Assembly (NCBI GenBank): GCA_025057975.1 | Contig: JANWUV010000008.1 | Span: forward strand, 62,001-126,000 | Length of the DNA: 64,000 nt | Direction of reading: 5' to 3' | From: Chloracidobacterium sp. | GTDB lineage: Bacteria > Acidobacteriota > Blastocatellia > Chloracidobacteriales > Chloracidobacteriaceae | Part shown: positions 15,966 through 26,047 of the stretch, in pieces | Layout: every line of letters begins with the position of its first letter | Position numbering within the stretch: position 1 is the stretch's first letter | Notes under the pieces: generated by a model | The model's database searches: none | Told to the model about the DNA's origin: nothing | The model's input: the letters and a program-made list of their open reading frames with translations, nothing else | Made by a program: the position numbers and the translations under genes

Positions 15966-17750
15966 TCACTTTGCCCCGTCTGAAGTGGGTTGCTGCGTTG
16001 ACGCCGGCGCGACGGTCTCTCCTGATGTGAGCGTCGCTGGCGTGGGAACACCAGTCGGCGTACGCCGGAAGCTTAGTCGTGAATCTGTGACGGTCTCAGG
16101 GGGGGACGCCGGCGCTGTGGCCTCCCACGGAAGCGCCACCACCACCTCGGCACCGGTAACGCCATCGGTACGGTTGCCAATCCTGACTCGCCCGCCATGG
16201 TCGGAAACAATCTGATAAACAATCGCCATCCCCAGCCCTGTGCCGCCTTCCCGGTTGGAGTTAAACGGCTCAAACGGACGCGCCAAGTTTTCCGGCGGAA
16301 AACCAGTGCCGGTGTCGGTGAGGTGAATCTCGACGTACTCGGCGGTGGGACGGATGGCGATAGTGAGCCGACCACCCTGTGGCATCGCCTGAACAGCGTT
16401 CCGCGCAAGATTCCAAAAGACTTGCTTGATCTGGTCGCCGTCAGCCGTAATCGGCGGCAGGTCGGGTGGGGCGTCGAGGATGATTTCGTGGTCGGGGCGT
16501 ATTTCAGGGCTATGCTGCAATAGGGAAATTGTCTCGCCGATGAGCCGGGCCACGTTGACGGATGCCAGTTGGAGTGGTCGTGGTCGGGCATACCGGAGAA
16601 AATCCTCAATCGTCCGGTTGAGACGGTCTGATTCCCGGAGCACAATCCGCATCAGCTTGGCTTGTTCTTCGTCAAGGTTTAGTTCCGATTGCAGGAGCTG
16701 GATCGAACCACGCATGGCGGCTAGCGGATTGCGGATTTCATGGGCGATGCCAGCGGCCATCTTGCCCAGTGCAGCCAGCCGATCTTGGCGGCGGATTTCT
16801 TCTTCCAGCTTGAGGATTTCCGTCAAATCCTGAAAGGAGAAAACGTAGCCGGTTGTCTCACCGGCTTCGCTCGTCAGCGGCGAGACAGCGAAGCCCAACC
16901 GCAGCAGGCGTCCGTCAGCCGCCCGACAGTCGGTTTCAAACCGGCGGAAATCGTCTTTTGCGTTCGGCGATGGTTCTCCGGGGAACGCCTGATGAAGCAT
17001 ACCAAACACCTCCTGAAGCGGTTTGCCCCGGACACGGCTGGCGCAGTAGCCAGTGATTTCCTCGGCGGCGCGATTGAAGGTCATAATGCGTCCCGTTAGA
17101 TCCACCGTCACTAGCCCGCTTTTGACGCTTTCCACGATCCGTTCATTGAAGGCGCGCAGTTGGGCGAGGTCGCGGGCGGCGGCTTCCAGTTCGGCGTCGC
17201 TGCGGCGCAGCCGTTCGGCCAGCTGGCCGCCAAGCACCGTCAACGCCAGAATCGCAATAACGTACAGCAGCGGGTTGTTTTGGAAATACCGCTCGTTTTG
17301 TTCAACGATGGCATAGCCGCCCACTAACAGCCCGACTTTGAACGAGACCAGCAAACCGACATAGGCCAGCGCACAGGCGACGCCGACGGCGATGGTTCCA
17401 ATGCGCGGCAGAATCATCGCCGCCACAAACACAATCACCAAGTAGAGCGGCGCAAGTGGAAAGGCTGAATCGCGCATCTGGTAGGTCAGCCATGTCACGG
17501 CGACCACATCCCCCAGCAGTTGGACGTATCCCTGAAGGAGATAGCGTTCGGACATTCGCAGCCACGTGAAATACGCCACCGACAGCGCCCCAACAGCGAC
17601 CGCCAGCCAGACCAGTGGTTGGGGGTTGATGTTAGCGTTCGCCCATGAACTGTCGGAACGCGCCATGGCGACGGCCAACGCCAGCAGCGTCGAAACGACC
17701 ACCAACCGTGTGACGATGAGGTTGCTAAGGCGCGCGTAAAGAGGGTTCAT
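15966..17750 (-). CDS. PilS/NtrB-type membrane histidine kinase with PAS domain
   Basis: A 594-residue sensor kinase from ATG 17750; a TTG at 17771 is less likely. About six N-terminal membrane helices (residues 10-190) are followed by a coiled linker, a PAS domain (around VDLTGRIMTFNRAAEEITGY), the H-box HEIRNPLAAMRGS with the phospho-accepting His, and the ATP-binding domain (FWNLARNAVQAM, TDTGTGFPPEN, GTGLGMAI). The layout is that of PilS. It is convergent with the glycosyltransferase gene and is the likely partner of the sigma54 regulator at 12761-14167. The C-terminal 50 residues are Thr/Pro-rich. Confidence 0.93.
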   Translation of the reverse strand: MNPLYARLSNLIVTRLVVVSTLLALAVAMARSDSSWANANINPQPLVWLAVAVGALSVAYFTWLRMSERYLLQGYVQLLGDVVAVTWLTYQMRDSAFPLAPLYLVIVFVAAMILPRIGTIAVGVACALAYVGLLVSFKVGLLVGGYAIVEQNERYFQNNPLLYVIAILALTVLGGQLAERLRRSDAELEAAARDLAQLRAFNERIVESVKSGLVTVDLTGRIMTFNRAAEEITGYCASRVRGKPLQEVFGMLHQAFPGEPSPNAKDDFRRFETDCRAADGRLLRLGFAVSPLTSEAGETTGYVFSFQDLTEILKLEEEIRRQDRLAALGKMAAGIAHEIRNPLAAMRGSIQLLQSELNLDEEQAKLMRIVLRESDRLNRTIEDFLRYARPRPLQLASVNVARLIGETISLLQHSPEIRPDHEIILDAPPDLPPITADGDQIKQVFWNLARNAVQAMPQGGRLTIAIRPTAEYVEIHLTDTGTGFPPENLARPFEPFNSNREGGTGLGMAIVYQIVSDHGGRVRIGNRTDGVTGAEVVVALPWEATAPASPPETVTDSRLSFRRTPTGVPTPATLTSGETVAPASTQQPTSDGAK

Positions 17751-17792
17751 AAGCCGCCGTGGGCGGCGCAACGCCAGGTTGTTGTGGGGCAG

Positions 17793-18536
17793 TCACAACC
17801 AGCCAGCGGTGACAATCTCAGGCGTGCTGTCCAACCACCGCTCGACCGCCAGCGCCGCGCACACGCCCTCCCGTACAACATCCTTGACCAGCCAAGAGCC
17901 GCCGTGCCGATCCTGTATCGTGAATGCAGCCGGATGCGCCGTGCAAGGCGTTTCCCACCGCAGCAACCGCCGCAGGGCAGCCTGTCCGCTCGCTTTGAGG
18001 AGCGCTTCGTGGCGCGTCCAACCGCGCTGCACCGCTTGGACACGATCGGCTTCCGGCAGCGCCTGAAGCCGCCGCCAGGCGTCTTCCGACAGACACCGGC
18101 GCGCGACAGCCAACCAGCGCGCCGTTCGGTCGGAAAGCTCAACATCCACGCCAAGCCGCCGCCGGTAGGTCACGGCGAGCAGCCCGATATCGCCGCTGTG
18201 CGCCAAGCTGAACGACAAGTGCGGCGCGTCCTGAATGGACGGCTTGCCGTTCGGTGTGTAGGCAAACCGCAGCGTCCGAGGCGCTGTTCCGAGGTAGCTT
18301 GCCAAAACACGGCGCAGGTGCGCTCGTCCCCGGCGAAAGCGACGCGCCGCTTCGGAATGCGCCAATCGCTCCGCCCGACAGTGTTCGTCGCGGCTGAGCA
18401 GATCGGCATCGGCGTCCGTCGCTGGCCCGTCTAGCGACAGCCACCAGAGATGAACAGTTTCCGGCGGCAACGCCCAACGTTTCGTCGCCGGAGTTGCCGA
18501 TTGAGGCGTACTTTGGTTTAAGTAGACCGCTGTCAT
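17793..18536 (-). CDS. 4'-phosphopantetheinyl transferase (Sfp family)
   Basis: Transfers phosphopantetheine from CoA to carrier-protein serine residues. Sfp-type, 247 residues. Motifs: GKPS, FSLAHSGD, VGVDVE (as LGVDVEL) with the Mg2+ acids, and WTRHEALLKASG. The last is normally WxxKEAxxK, so His replaces the first conserved Lys. It starts at ATG 18536 with no ribosome-binding site and faces the PHA-synthase-like gene only 29 bp away. The substrate carrier protein is not in the window; the enzyme could serve fatty-acid or polyketide carriers. Confidence 0.9.
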   Translation of the reverse strand: MTAVYLNQSTPQSATPATKRWALPPETVHLWWLSLDGPATDADADLLSRDEHCRAERLAHSEAARRFRRGRAHLRRVLASYLGTAPRTLRFAYTPNGKPSIQDAPHLSFSLAHSGDIGLLAVTYRRRLGVDVELSDRTARWLAVARRCLSEDAWRRLQALPEADRVQAVQRGWTRHEALLKASGQAALRRLLRWETPCTAHPAAFTIQDRHGGSWLVKDVVREGVCAALAVERWLDSTPEIVTAGWL

Positions 18537-18565
18537 AACGTTGAAGTCTTGTTTGTAACGCCGTT

Positions 18566-19726
18566 ATGTCGCTGCTCCTTGCCGAACGCCTTTTTACAGC
18601 CTTTTTCGGCCCGCCGACCGGCCCGCTTGAGGAAGACGGCTACGCTGAAGGCCGGCCGCGACGGACGGCCGCCGCTGCGCGTCCACTGCGCTACGAACTA
18701 CTCATAGATGCGCCGACGTTGAAACTGCGGCGTTACCTTCCCCTACGGCGGCCGCGCCGTCGCCTGCCTATTTTGCTTGTGCCGCCGCTGATGGTCACGG
18801 CCGACGTGTTTGAACTCCACCCAAAACGCAGTCTGGCGCGTTATCTGGTTGAACAAGGCTACGAGGTTTTTCTGTTGGACTACGGCAAGCCGCAGGCGCG
18901 CGACCGGCGGCTGTCGCTGGGGCGATATATTGCGCACCGCGTCCATCAGGGCGTGCGGTTGGTCAAGGAAGCGACCGGGTGCGAGGAGCTTTCGCTTGTC
19001 GGTTATTGTCTGGGCGGAATTTTCGCCAACTGTTATGCGGCGTTGCATCCACAGGCTGGCATCCGCAATCTTGTCACCATTGGCACGCCGACCGATTTTT
19101 CAGCAATGACACTCCATCGCGTTTTGGCCGGCGTTTCGCGTCAGCCGTTGGAAGCGCTCGCCGCGCATTACGGCTACATTCCGGCTCCGGTCTGCAACGC
19201 GGCGTTTCATCTACTGCATCCTGACGCCATCATGCGACATCCGGTGGAGTTTTGGCGCGGTTTGAGCGACCCTGATTTCGTCGCTACGCCACGCCCGGAC
19301 GGCGGCCGCTATCTGGAGTACGTCAATCTGACGGAAGCCGCCTTCAAACAGTTGTGGCATAACCTTGTACTTGGCAATGAACTCATGACCGATCAGTTCA
19401 CCGTTGGTCGCCGCCGCGTGCGGTACGAACGCATCCGCGCCGCCGTGCTGGTCATCGCCAGTCGGGAGGACCGGTTGGTGTCGCCGGCGGCTGTCACCGC
19501 CGTCACAAAAAAGCTGACGACCGACGATGTCACAGTTCGCTTTGTAAAAGGTGGGCACTTGGGCATGCTCATTGGCTCGCAGGCGCAGCGGACGTGGCGC
19601 GTGACGGCCGAGTGGCTGGATACGCGCTCGCGTCTCCAGCGCGTTGCGGCGACCAAGCCGACCACAGTTGTCCCGCTGTCGGTCGGCGCGGCGCAACCGG
19701 CGGTCGCTCTGCGCAAAGTCTCATAG
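18566..19726 (+). CDS. PHA synthase (PhaC)-like alpha/beta hydrolase
   Basis: A 386-residue alpha/beta hydrolase. The nucleophile elbow is GYCLGG with Cys148, the Cys lipase-like box of polyhydroxyalkanoate synthases rather than the Ser of lipases. An Asp in ASREDRLVSP (about 296) and a His in GGHLGMLIG (about 335) complete the triad. The length fits class III PhaC, which needs PhaE; no phaE is adjacent. The N-terminal text about PPLMVTADVFELHP and FLLDYGKP also fits PhaC. It is followed 24 bp later by a crotonase gene that could feed hydroxyacyl-CoA. It could alternatively be a related acyltransferase. Confidence 0.8.
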   Translation: MSLLLAERLFTAFFGPPTGPLEEDGYAEGRPRRTAAAARPLRYELLIDAPTLKLRRYLPLRRPRRRLPILLVPPLMVTADVFELHPKRSLARYLVEQGYEVFLLDYGKPQARDRRLSLGRYIAHRVHQGVRLVKEATGCEELSLVGYCLGGIFANCYAALHPQAGIRNLVTIGTPTDFSAMTLHRVLAGVSRQPLEALAAHYGYIPAPVCNAAFHLLHPDAIMRHPVEFWRGLSDPDFVATPRPDGGRYLEYVNLTEAAFKQLWHNLVLGNELMTDQFTVGRRRVRYERIRAAVLVIASREDRLVSPAAVTAVTKKLTTDDVTVRFVKGGHLGMLIGSQAQRTWRVTAEWLDTRSRLQRVAATKPTTVVPLSVGAAQPAVALRKVS

Positions 19727-19750
19727 TTCACATCCCGGAAGCGACCACCC

Positions 19751-20515
19751 ATGGAAACCGTCACGTACGAGGTACAAGAGAACGTCGCCGTCGTAACGCT
19801 CCAGCGACCTGAGGCGCGCAACGCGGTGGATGACGCGACGGCGGCGGCTCTGGACGCTGCGTTTGCGCGTTTCGACGCGGATGACGCCGTCGCGGTCGCC
19901 GTCCTGACTGGAGCCGGCGGACATTTTTGCGCCGGAGCTGATCTCAAAGCCGTTGCGGCCGGCGCACGGGTCAACCTCCACGAAACTGGCGTCGCTCCCA
20001 TGGGACCGACTCGCCGCCGCCTGTCCAAACCCGTTATTGCGGCTGTTGAAGGCTATGCCGTCGCCGGCGGACTGGAGCTGGCGCTCTGGTGTGATCTGCG
20101 CGTCGCCGCCGAGACGGCCGTCTTCGGCGTCTTTTGCCGACGCTTTGGCGTCCCGCTCATTGACGGCGGAACGGTGCGCCTTCCTCGATTGATTGGCTTT
20201 GGACGGGCCATGGACTTGATCTTGACGGGTCGTCCGGTGCGCGCCGACGAAGCGTTGGCGATAGGTCTTGTCAATCGCCTCTGTCCGACGGGAACGGCGC
20301 TGGAAACGGCGGTGGCGTTGGCGCGGGACATCGCCGCCTTCCCGCAGACTTGCCTGCGCAGCGACCGCCTGTCGCTCTACGAACAGGCTGAACTCACCTG
20401 GGAACAAGCGCTCCACAACGAGTTTCGGCGCGGTATGGCGGTTGTCGCCTCTGGTGAAACCCAAGCCGGCGCGCAACGCTTTGCGGAAGGCAGTGGCCGC
20501 CACGGAGCTTTCTAA
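19751..20515 (+). CDS. Enoyl-CoA hydratase/isomerase family protein (crotonase)
   Basis: A 254-residue crotonase-fold enzyme. The oxyanion-hole motif GHFCAGADLK and the second motif AVAGGLELALWCD with conserved Glu are present. The position of the second catalytic Glu in hydratases (GVPLIDGGTVRLPRL) does not show a clear Glu, so isomerase or another crotonase reaction is possible. ATG 19751. Located between the PhaC-like gene and a propeller protein whose start is directly next to its stop, suggesting one transcript. Confidence 0.9.
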   Translation: METVTYEVQENVAVVTLQRPEARNAVDDATAAALDAAFARFDADDAVAVAVLTGAGGHFCAGADLKAVAAGARVNLHETGVAPMGPTRRRLSKPVIAAVEGYAVAGGLELALWCDLRVAAETAVFGVFCRRFGVPLIDGGTVRLPRLIGFGRAMDLILTGRPVRADEALAIGLVNRLCPTGTALETAVALARDIAAFPQTCLRSDRLSLYEQAELTWEQALHNEFRRGMAVVASGETQAGAQRFAEGSGRHGAF

Positions 20516-21643
20516 ATGACTGATTGCAGCCGACGCCAGTTGATTTGCGGGCTGGCCGGCTTGGCGGCAGAAATGTCCGTAGCAGGTGCGCAGCGGCGGC
20601 CGCGCCTTCGGGTGACGACCGTGCTCAACGGACGGGCGTCGGTGCCACTGGTCACATTGCCGACCGAGTGGCTGTACCTTGATCCGGACGGCGCACGCCG
20701 GGAGCCGCTGGCGACGGAAACCGCCGTGTATGTGCCGCTGCGCAGCGGGAAAGTCGTCGCCTTGGTGCAACGGGACGGCGCGCGTCTGTGGGAAACCGCG
20801 CCCGGTGTGGCAACGACGGGGGCGTTGGCGCGGTTGGGCGAGCGCCTCATTGCCTGTGCAACGCGCCCGGTGGCGGACGGTGTAACTGGGCCGGTCGGCA
20901 TTGTGCGCTTCCTCGACGCAGCGACTGGCGTTGTCCGGCGCGAAATAGAACTGCCGTCTCCCATCACATCGCCGTTGGTCGGTGATGGGGTGCGGTTGTA
21001 CGCCCGGCTGGGGACAACGGAAGCAGCGGCGTTCAGGCCGGATGATTTCTCTCTGCTGTGGCAAGTGACCGGCGACTTCACAGAACACCTAACCTGTGAC
21101 GGCGACGGCGTTCTGGTTGGAACAAGGTCTGGTGCGCTTTGGCGGCTGCGTGCAGCCGATGGCGGACGGCAGTGGGGATGCACCTTAGGTGGCGCACCTG
21201 GGCCGGCGACCGGCGACGCCGAACAGGTGTACTGTGGTACGGCGCAGGGAGAAGTGGTCGCCATACGCCGTGCCGACGGCCGCATCCGTTGGCGGCGGCG
21301 TGTTGGCGGAACGGTCGCCGCGCCGCCGCTGATTGATCGGGAACGTGTGCTCATCGCTTCGTATGATAACTTTCTCTATGCCTTCGCCGGGCGGACCGGC
21401 GTTATGCTGTGGCGGCAGCAGATGGCTGGACGGCTGGCGACGCCACCGGTGCGCTTGACAGAGGACAGCGTGGCGGTGGCGGCGCTCGACGATGATGAGA
21501 TTACAATTGTGAGCAGCGTGGACGGGCGGATTATCGCGCGACGGCGGCTGGCGTCGGAGCGCGTCTTTTCAGCGTTGCACTTAGCTGGTGGGTTGGTCAT
21601 TGCCGCCACCGAACGCGGCGTCGTCGCCGCCAAACTGTTGTAG
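20516..21643 (+). CDS. PQQ-like beta-propeller protein, probably exported
   Basis: A 375-residue protein. The N-terminus has a possible twin-arginine signal (SRRQLICGLAGLAA). The rest is made of repeated strands with W/G spacing typical of PQQ-like propeller repeats (for example GARLWETAP, SLLWQV, GRIRWRRR, GVMLWRQQ). It could be an outer-membrane assembly-like or scaffold propeller; there is no enzyme motif for a true quinoprotein. ATG 20516 directly follows the crotonase TAA. A rho-independent terminator follows. Confidence 0.8.
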   Translation: MTDCSRRQLICGLAGLAAEMSVAGAQRRPRLRVTTVLNGRASVPLVTLPTEWLYLDPDGARREPLATETAVYVPLRSGKVVALVQRDGARLWETAPGVATTGALARLGERLIACATRPVADGVTGPVGIVRFLDAATGVVRREIELPSPITSPLVGDGVRLYARLGTTEAAAFRPDDFSLLWQVTGDFTEHLTCDGDGVLVGTRSGALWRLRAADGGRQWGCTLGGAPGPATGDAEQVYCGTAQGEVVAIRRADGRIRWRRRVGGTVAAPPLIDRERVLIASYDNFLYAFAGRTGVMLWRQQMAGRLATPPVRLTEDSVAVAALDDDEITIVSSVDGRIIARRRLASERVFSALHLAGGLVIAATERGVVAAKLL

Positions 21644-21662
21644 CCGGAACTAGGCTAGAACT

Positions 21663-21695
21663 ACCGGCACGGGCTGCGTCTTTGCCGGTCTTTTT
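21663..21695 (+). terminator. Rho-independent terminator after the propeller gene
   Basis: ACCGGCA (21663-21669) pairs with TGCCGGT (21683-21689) around a 13-base loop and is followed by C and TTTTT (21691-21695). It ends the PhaC-like/crotonase/propeller transcript just before the selenocysteine tRNA. Confidence 0.75.
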
Positions 21696-21719
21696 GGGGT
21701 CGAGCTTCTGAGAAGGGTT

Positions 21720-21817
21720 GGAGGCGCATGCGGTCGGGTGGCCGTCACGGACTTCAAATCCGGTGCGTCCGTATGGAGATACGGATGGGTGGGTTCGACT
21801 CCCACACGCCTTCGCCA
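21720..21817 (+). tRNA. selC: tRNA-Sec (anticodon TCA)
   Basis: Selenocysteine tRNA, 98 bases with encoded CCA. The anticodon loop CTTCAAA holds TCA. The acceptor pairs GGAGGCG with CGCCTTC (one G-U) and discriminator G; an eighth pair, normal in bacterial tRNA-Sec, would be C-A. The D arm is CGGTC/GGCCG, the T arm GTGGG-TTCGACT-CCCAC. The long variable arm (GTCCGTAT-GGAG-ATACGGAT) is the hallmark of this tRNA. Only 24 bases lie between the upstream terminator and the 5' end, so its promoter is unclear. It implies that SelA, SelB, SelD and UGA-containing selenoproteins exist elsewhere; none is in this window. Confidence 0.95.
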
Positions 21818-21917
21818 ACAAACCCGGCCGTGCGGCGCAGATTGCACAATGTAAAAAGTCGGCGAATAATCCGCCCCACAGGAGCGTTCCCTCGGTTGTG
21901 GGAACGGTAGCCGCTCT

Positions 21918-24629
21918 ATGTCAAACGTTCTCAAGTTGTCTTACCTGGATGAAGCGCTGACTGCGTCCGTCGCAGCGCTACCGTCGGTGTGGCGTCGCCG
22001 GTTGTTTCTCCCGTTGTCGCTGCTGGCCGCCGCCGCCGCCGGATCGCTAAGCATGTGGCTGTTCCTACAATGGTTCGCCACGACAGACGACCACCGCCAA
22101 GTGGCGGCGCTGGCCGATTTTCAGCCCAGCGTGGTAACGCGCGTGTACGCCGAAGACGGCCGTACCGTAATTGGTGAGTTCGCCCTTGAACGCCGTGTGC
22201 CGCTCGCCTACGAGGACATCCCCCTGCGCATGCGGCAGGCGATTATGGCAATTGAGGACGTACGCTTCGAGCACCACTGGGGTGTGGACCCGATTGGGCT
22301 GGCGCGCGCCGCGTGGAAAAATTTCCTAGCCGGCCGCACCGTAGAAGGCGGTTCAACCCTAACCCAGCAGTTGACGAAAATTCTGTTCCTGTCGCCGGAA
22401 CGCACCCTTGAGCGCAAAGTGCGGGAAGCCATCCTTGCGCTGCAAATCGAGCGGCAGTACAGCAAGGAGCAAATCATGGAGCTGTACTGCAACCAGATCA
22501 ATCTGGGCGGCGGCGCGTACGGCGTCGAGGCCGGCGCACAGTACTACTTCGGCAAGTCAGTCAAGGACTGCACGATTGAGGAGTGCGCGCTGCTGGCGGC
22601 GATTCCCAAAGCTCCGTCCAGCTACTCGCCGATTCTCAAGCCGCAGGAAGCCAAACGTCGGCGGAATCTGGTCATTACGAACATGCTCGAAGCGGGCTAC
22701 ATCACGCCGGCCGAAGCCGAAGCCGCCAAGGCGACCGACCTGAAGCTCAATGTCACCTCGGCGCGCGAACTCAACACGAGCGGCCCGTTTGCCTACATCG
22801 TCGAAGAAGTGCGTCGCGAACTGGAAAGTCGCTTTGGGACGCGCGGAACACATACCGGCGGACTGCAAGTCATCACAACGATTGATGCGCCCGCGCAGAT
22901 TCAGGCGGTCAACGCCGTTCGGTGGGGACTGCACCGGTACGAAGAGCGCCATGGCGGCCCTCGGGGAGACGCCCCCATCCCAAACGTTTTGGAGGAACTC
23001 AAGGGCAAGGACTTGTCCGCCTACCGCCATCCGGAGTGGGCCTATGAGCCGTTCAACGGGATGTATCTCCATGGGCTGGTGACGCGCGTCAGTGGGCGGA
23101 CGGCGGAAGTGTCGTTTGGGAAATACCGCGCGACGGTAACATTTCCGCCCGATCGCCCGCTGCGTGAAGGCGACCTGCCGATGTTTCTTATCAAGAGTGG
23201 AGCGCCGCGCAATGACGCCTTTGCACCGGCGGTGGAAGCTACTGCTGCGACCGCGCCGCCGCCGACCAGCCGTAAAGGGCGGCGTGATGGGGGAAAGCCG
23301 ACGCCGGAGACGACGGCCGGTGACGGAACGCTGCAAGTGGAATTGTGTCACCTGCCGTCCGTTGCTGGGGCGATGCTGTGCCTCAACGCCCAAACTGGCG
23401 AAATCAAGGTCATGGTCGGTGGCTATGACTTTTCACAGTCGAAGTTCAACAACGCCACGCAGGCAAACCGGCAGACCGGCTCATGCTTTAAGCCGTTTAT
23501 CTACGCGGCGGCGATTGAGAACGGCTGGACGCCCGACGATCTGGTGTCCGACACGCCCTTCCAGTCGGGGAACTGGTCGCCGCGCAACTACGACGGCGGC
23601 TATACTGGCTCGATTTCACTGCGTACGGCGCTGGCCAAATCGCGGAACATCCCCGCCGTACGTCTGCTGGCTAGCATCGGCATTCGGCGCGGCGCAGAGA
23701 TGGTGCGCCGATTTGGGATCACCAACCCCATGGCGCCCTACCTGCCGTCCGCATTGGGCGCGACTGAAGTGCCGCTAATTGAAATGGTGTCTGCGTATTC
23801 GGTGTTTCCCAACCATGGGAAACGCGCCAAGCCGCATCTGATCCGGCGCATTCTCGACTATGACGGCCGAACGGTTTTTGACTTTGATCGGGATGAAACC
23901 GAACGTGAAACGCGCGTCTTGTCAGAGTATGTGGCGGCCCAAATGGTAGATATGATGCGCGGCGTCGTTGACGGTGGGACGGCCGCAAAAATCCGCACCG
24001 TAACCGACGGCGACCTTGACAAACGCCAACTGGGTGGCAAAACCGGAACGGTCAACGATTGGACGGATGCTTGGTTTATCGGCTACACCCCGTCGCTGAC
24101 CTGCGGCGTCTGGATCGGCTATCCGGGTGAAAAACGAACGCTTGGGCGCGGCGAAACCGGCAGTCAAGCCGCTCTCCCGATGTGGATTGAGTTTATGAAG
24201 GTTTATCTTCGCGGGCGGCCACTAGAGACCTTCGATAAAACGCCGGCTCCTGACCCTGAAATTGAAAAATTGCAAGCTGAACATGACCGGCAAGAGCGGA
24301 AGGAACTGGAAAGCGGCGTGGCGACACTGATGGAGGACACGGAAGCTGCGTCGGCGAAGCAAGCGGCGACGGGCCATACGAAAGCGGCGCGCGACGAAGA
24401 GCCGGCCAAACCGCGTCATGACCGCACGCTCATTGAAGAAACCACCGGCCAGACCGCTACAGATGAAGCACCGTCGGCCAAACGCGCCCAGCGGCGCGAA
24501 GCGTCCGACCAAGACGAATCGCCCCAGCCGCGGCCGAAGGTCAAGAAACCGTCGTTTGTGATGGATGAGCCGCTTAAGCCACCACGTCGTACCTCGCCTC
24601 GCTCTGAGACACCGGAAAATGACCGGTAG
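21918..24629 (+). CDS. mrcA: Penicillin-binding protein 1A (class A PBP)
   Basis: Bifunctional peptidoglycan synthase of 903 residues. One N-terminal membrane helix (about 27-50). The GT51 glycosyltransferase domain has [12 protein letters not shown] with catalytic Glu, GGSTLTQQL and [18 protein letters not shown] central linker domain with OB-like sequence follows, then the transpeptidase with SCFK (Ser522), SRN and KTG (Lys708). The C-terminal 130 residues are Lys/Glu/Pro-rich and disordered. It acts in the periplasm. ATG 21918, 100 bp after tRNA-Sec; ftsY follows 44 bp downstream. Confidence 0.96.
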   Translation: MSNVLKLSYLDEALTASVAALPSVWRRRLFLPLSLLAAAAAGSLSMWLFLQWFATTDDHRQVAALADFQPSVVTRVYAEDGRTVIGEFALERRVPLAYEDIPLRMRQAIMAIEDVRFEHHWGVDPIGLARAAWKNFLAGRTVEGGSTLTQQLTKILFLSPERTLERKVREAILALQIERQYSKEQIMELYCNQINLGGGAYGVEAGAQYYFGKSVKDCTIEECALLAAIPKAPSSYSPILKPQEAKRRRNLVITNMLEAGYITPAEAEAAKATDLKLNVTSARELNTSGPFAYIVEEVRRELESRFGTRGTHTGGLQVITTIDAPAQIQAVNAVRWGLHRYEERHGGPRGDAPIPNVLEELKGKDLSAYRHPEWAYEPFNGMYLHGLVTRVSGRTAEVSFGKYRATVTFPPDRPLREGDLPMFLIKSGAPRNDAFAPAVEATAATAPPPTSRKGRRDGGKPTPETTAGDGTLQVELCHLPSVAGAMLCLNAQTGEIKVMVGGYDFSQSKFNNATQANRQTGSCFKPFIYAAAIENGWTPDDLVSDTPFQSGNWSPRNYDGGYTGSISLRTALAKSRNIPAVRLLASIGIRRGAEMVRRFGITNPMAPYLPSALGATEVPLIEMVSAYSVFPNHGKRAKPHLIRRILDYDGRTVFDFDRDETERETRVLSEYVAAQMVDMMRGVVDGGTAAKIRTVTDGDLDKRQLGGKTGTVNDWTDAWFIGYTPSLTCGVWIGYPGEKRTLGRGETGSQAALPMWIEFMKVYLRGRPLETFDKTPAPDPEIEKLQAEHDRQERKELESGVATLMEDTEAASAKQAATGHTKAARDEEPAKPRHDRTLIEETTGQTATDEAPSAKRAQRREASDQDESPQPRPKVKKPSFVMDEPLKPPRRTSPRSETPENDR

Positions 24630-24673
24630 CGGCGCAGCCGGGCGGCAAACTGCGCCGCCGTCGCAAAAGCGCT

Positions 24674-26047
24674 ATGTTGTTTTGGAGACGCAAGAAGGAA
24701 GAAACTCCCGCCGAACGCGCCGGCCTGACGACGCTCTTTGGGAACGAACCGATTCCTGTAGCGCAACCGCAGCCGGCCGAGCCGTCGCCCGCGCCGGTTC
24801 TAGAAAGTCCGCCGTCCAAAGCTACCCAAACCGTCGTCGCTGAGCCAGTGATGGTACCGCCACCGACCTTGTCGGATGTGGCGGCGGTCAGTCCATCCGC
24901 GCCAGCGACTGCGCCGCTGCCGTTGGCTGAGCAATCACCGCCAGCAAAAACGTCGCCGGAGACGGAGAAACGGGGCTTTTTGTCGCGTTGGTTTGGGCGA
25001 ACCCAACCAGTAGAGCCTACGGTTTCTGAACCGGCACCGCCGGTCGCTGAACCGGCGGCGTCTCTTGCCGCGCCGCCTACACCGCTGGTGGAAGAGCCCC
25101 CCAAGGCGACATTTCTCCTGCGGATGAAAAACGCCGTCCGGCGGACGCGGCAGCAGCTCGTCGGACGGCTGGATACACTGATTCACGGCAAGAAGGTCAT
25201 CAGCCCGGAGGTGTTGGAAGAACTAGAGGAAATCCTTATCGGGGCTGATATTGGCGTCCGCACAACGATGGAGTTGGTCGAGAAGATTCGGACGCAGGTA
25301 GATCGCAAACTCCTCAACGATACGGAGGAACTTAAACGGGCACTGCGGCAGGAGTTGCTAGCGTTGTTGCGCGCGCCGGTGAGGTCCGTATCCGGCCGCG
25401 CCGTACACTCGGAAGCCGACCTACCGCTGGACATTCGTCCGTACGTCATGATGGTGGTGGGCGTCAACGGCGTCGGCAAGACAACGACCATCGCCAAGTT
25501 GGCCAACCTCATTAAGCGTGAAGGAAACGAAGTCATTGTCTGCGCAGCGGACACGTTCCGGGCGGCGGCGGCCGACCAGTTGACTATTTGGGCGGAGCGG
25601 GTCGGCATCCCGGTCATTCGTCAGAAGCCCGGCACAGACCCGGCGGCAGTGGTGTACGACGCCCTCCAGGCTGCTAAATCACGCGACGCCGATGTGGTGA
25701 TTGTGGACACCGCCGGGCGCTTGCACAACAAGGTCAACCTAATGAATGAGTTGGAAAAAATGTCTCGCATCGCCCGCCGTGAAGTGCCGCAGGCCCCCCA
25801 TGAAGTGCTGCTGGTGATGGACGCCGCCACCGGACAAAACGGGCTGGAGCAAGCTCGGCAATTTGCTAAAACCGTACCGGTGACGGGTTTGGTGCTAACC
25901 AAGCTGGACGGGACGGCCAAAGGCGGCATCGTCGTCGCCATTGCGCGTGAACTGGGTCTGCCCATTCGGTACGTCGGCACAGGAGAACAACTCGACGACT
26001 TAACGGTGTTTTCACCAGAAGCTTTTGTGGACAGCCTTTTTGAGTAG
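24674..26047 (+). CDS. ftsY: Signal recognition particle receptor FtsY
   Basis: SRP receptor GTPase that docks ribosome-SRP complexes at the inner membrane. 457 residues: an N-terminal basic start ([10 protein letters not shown]), a Pro/Ala-rich A region of about 150 residues, then the NG domain. G motifs: GVNGVGKTT (G1), [15 protein letters not shown] (G3), [10 protein letters not shown] (G4), and the closing GTGEQLDDL. Ends at 26047 in a convergent gap. Confidence 0.97.
   Translation: MLFWRRKKEETPAERAGLTTLFGNEPIPVAQPQPAEPSPAPVLESPPSKATQTVVAEPVMVPPPTLSDVAAVSPSAPATAPLPLAEQSPPAKTSPETEKRGFLSRWFGRTQPVEPTVSEPAPPVAEPAASLAAPPTPLVEEPPKATFLLRMKNAVRRTRQQLVGRLDTLIHGKKVISPEVLEELEEILIGADIGVRTTMELVEKIRTQVDRKLLNDTEELKRALRQELLALLRAPVRSVSGRAVHSEADLPLDIRPYVMMVVGVNGVGKTTTIAKLANLIKREGNEVIVCAADTFRAAAADQLTIWAERVGIPVIRQKPGTDPAAVVYDALQAAKSRDADVVIVDTAGRLHNKVNLMNELEKMSRIARREVPQAPHEVLLVMDAATGQNGLEQARQFAKTVPVTGLVLTKLDGTAKGGIVVAIARELGLPIRYVGTGEQLDDLTVFSPEAFVDSLFE

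Noticed and set aside
19721-21088. Long open frame on the minus strand (455 codons) antisense to the PhaC/crotonase/propeller genes
   Set aside because: Arg/His/Gln-rich with no recognisable domain; the plus strand encodes clear families. Typical shadow frame of G+C-rich genes.
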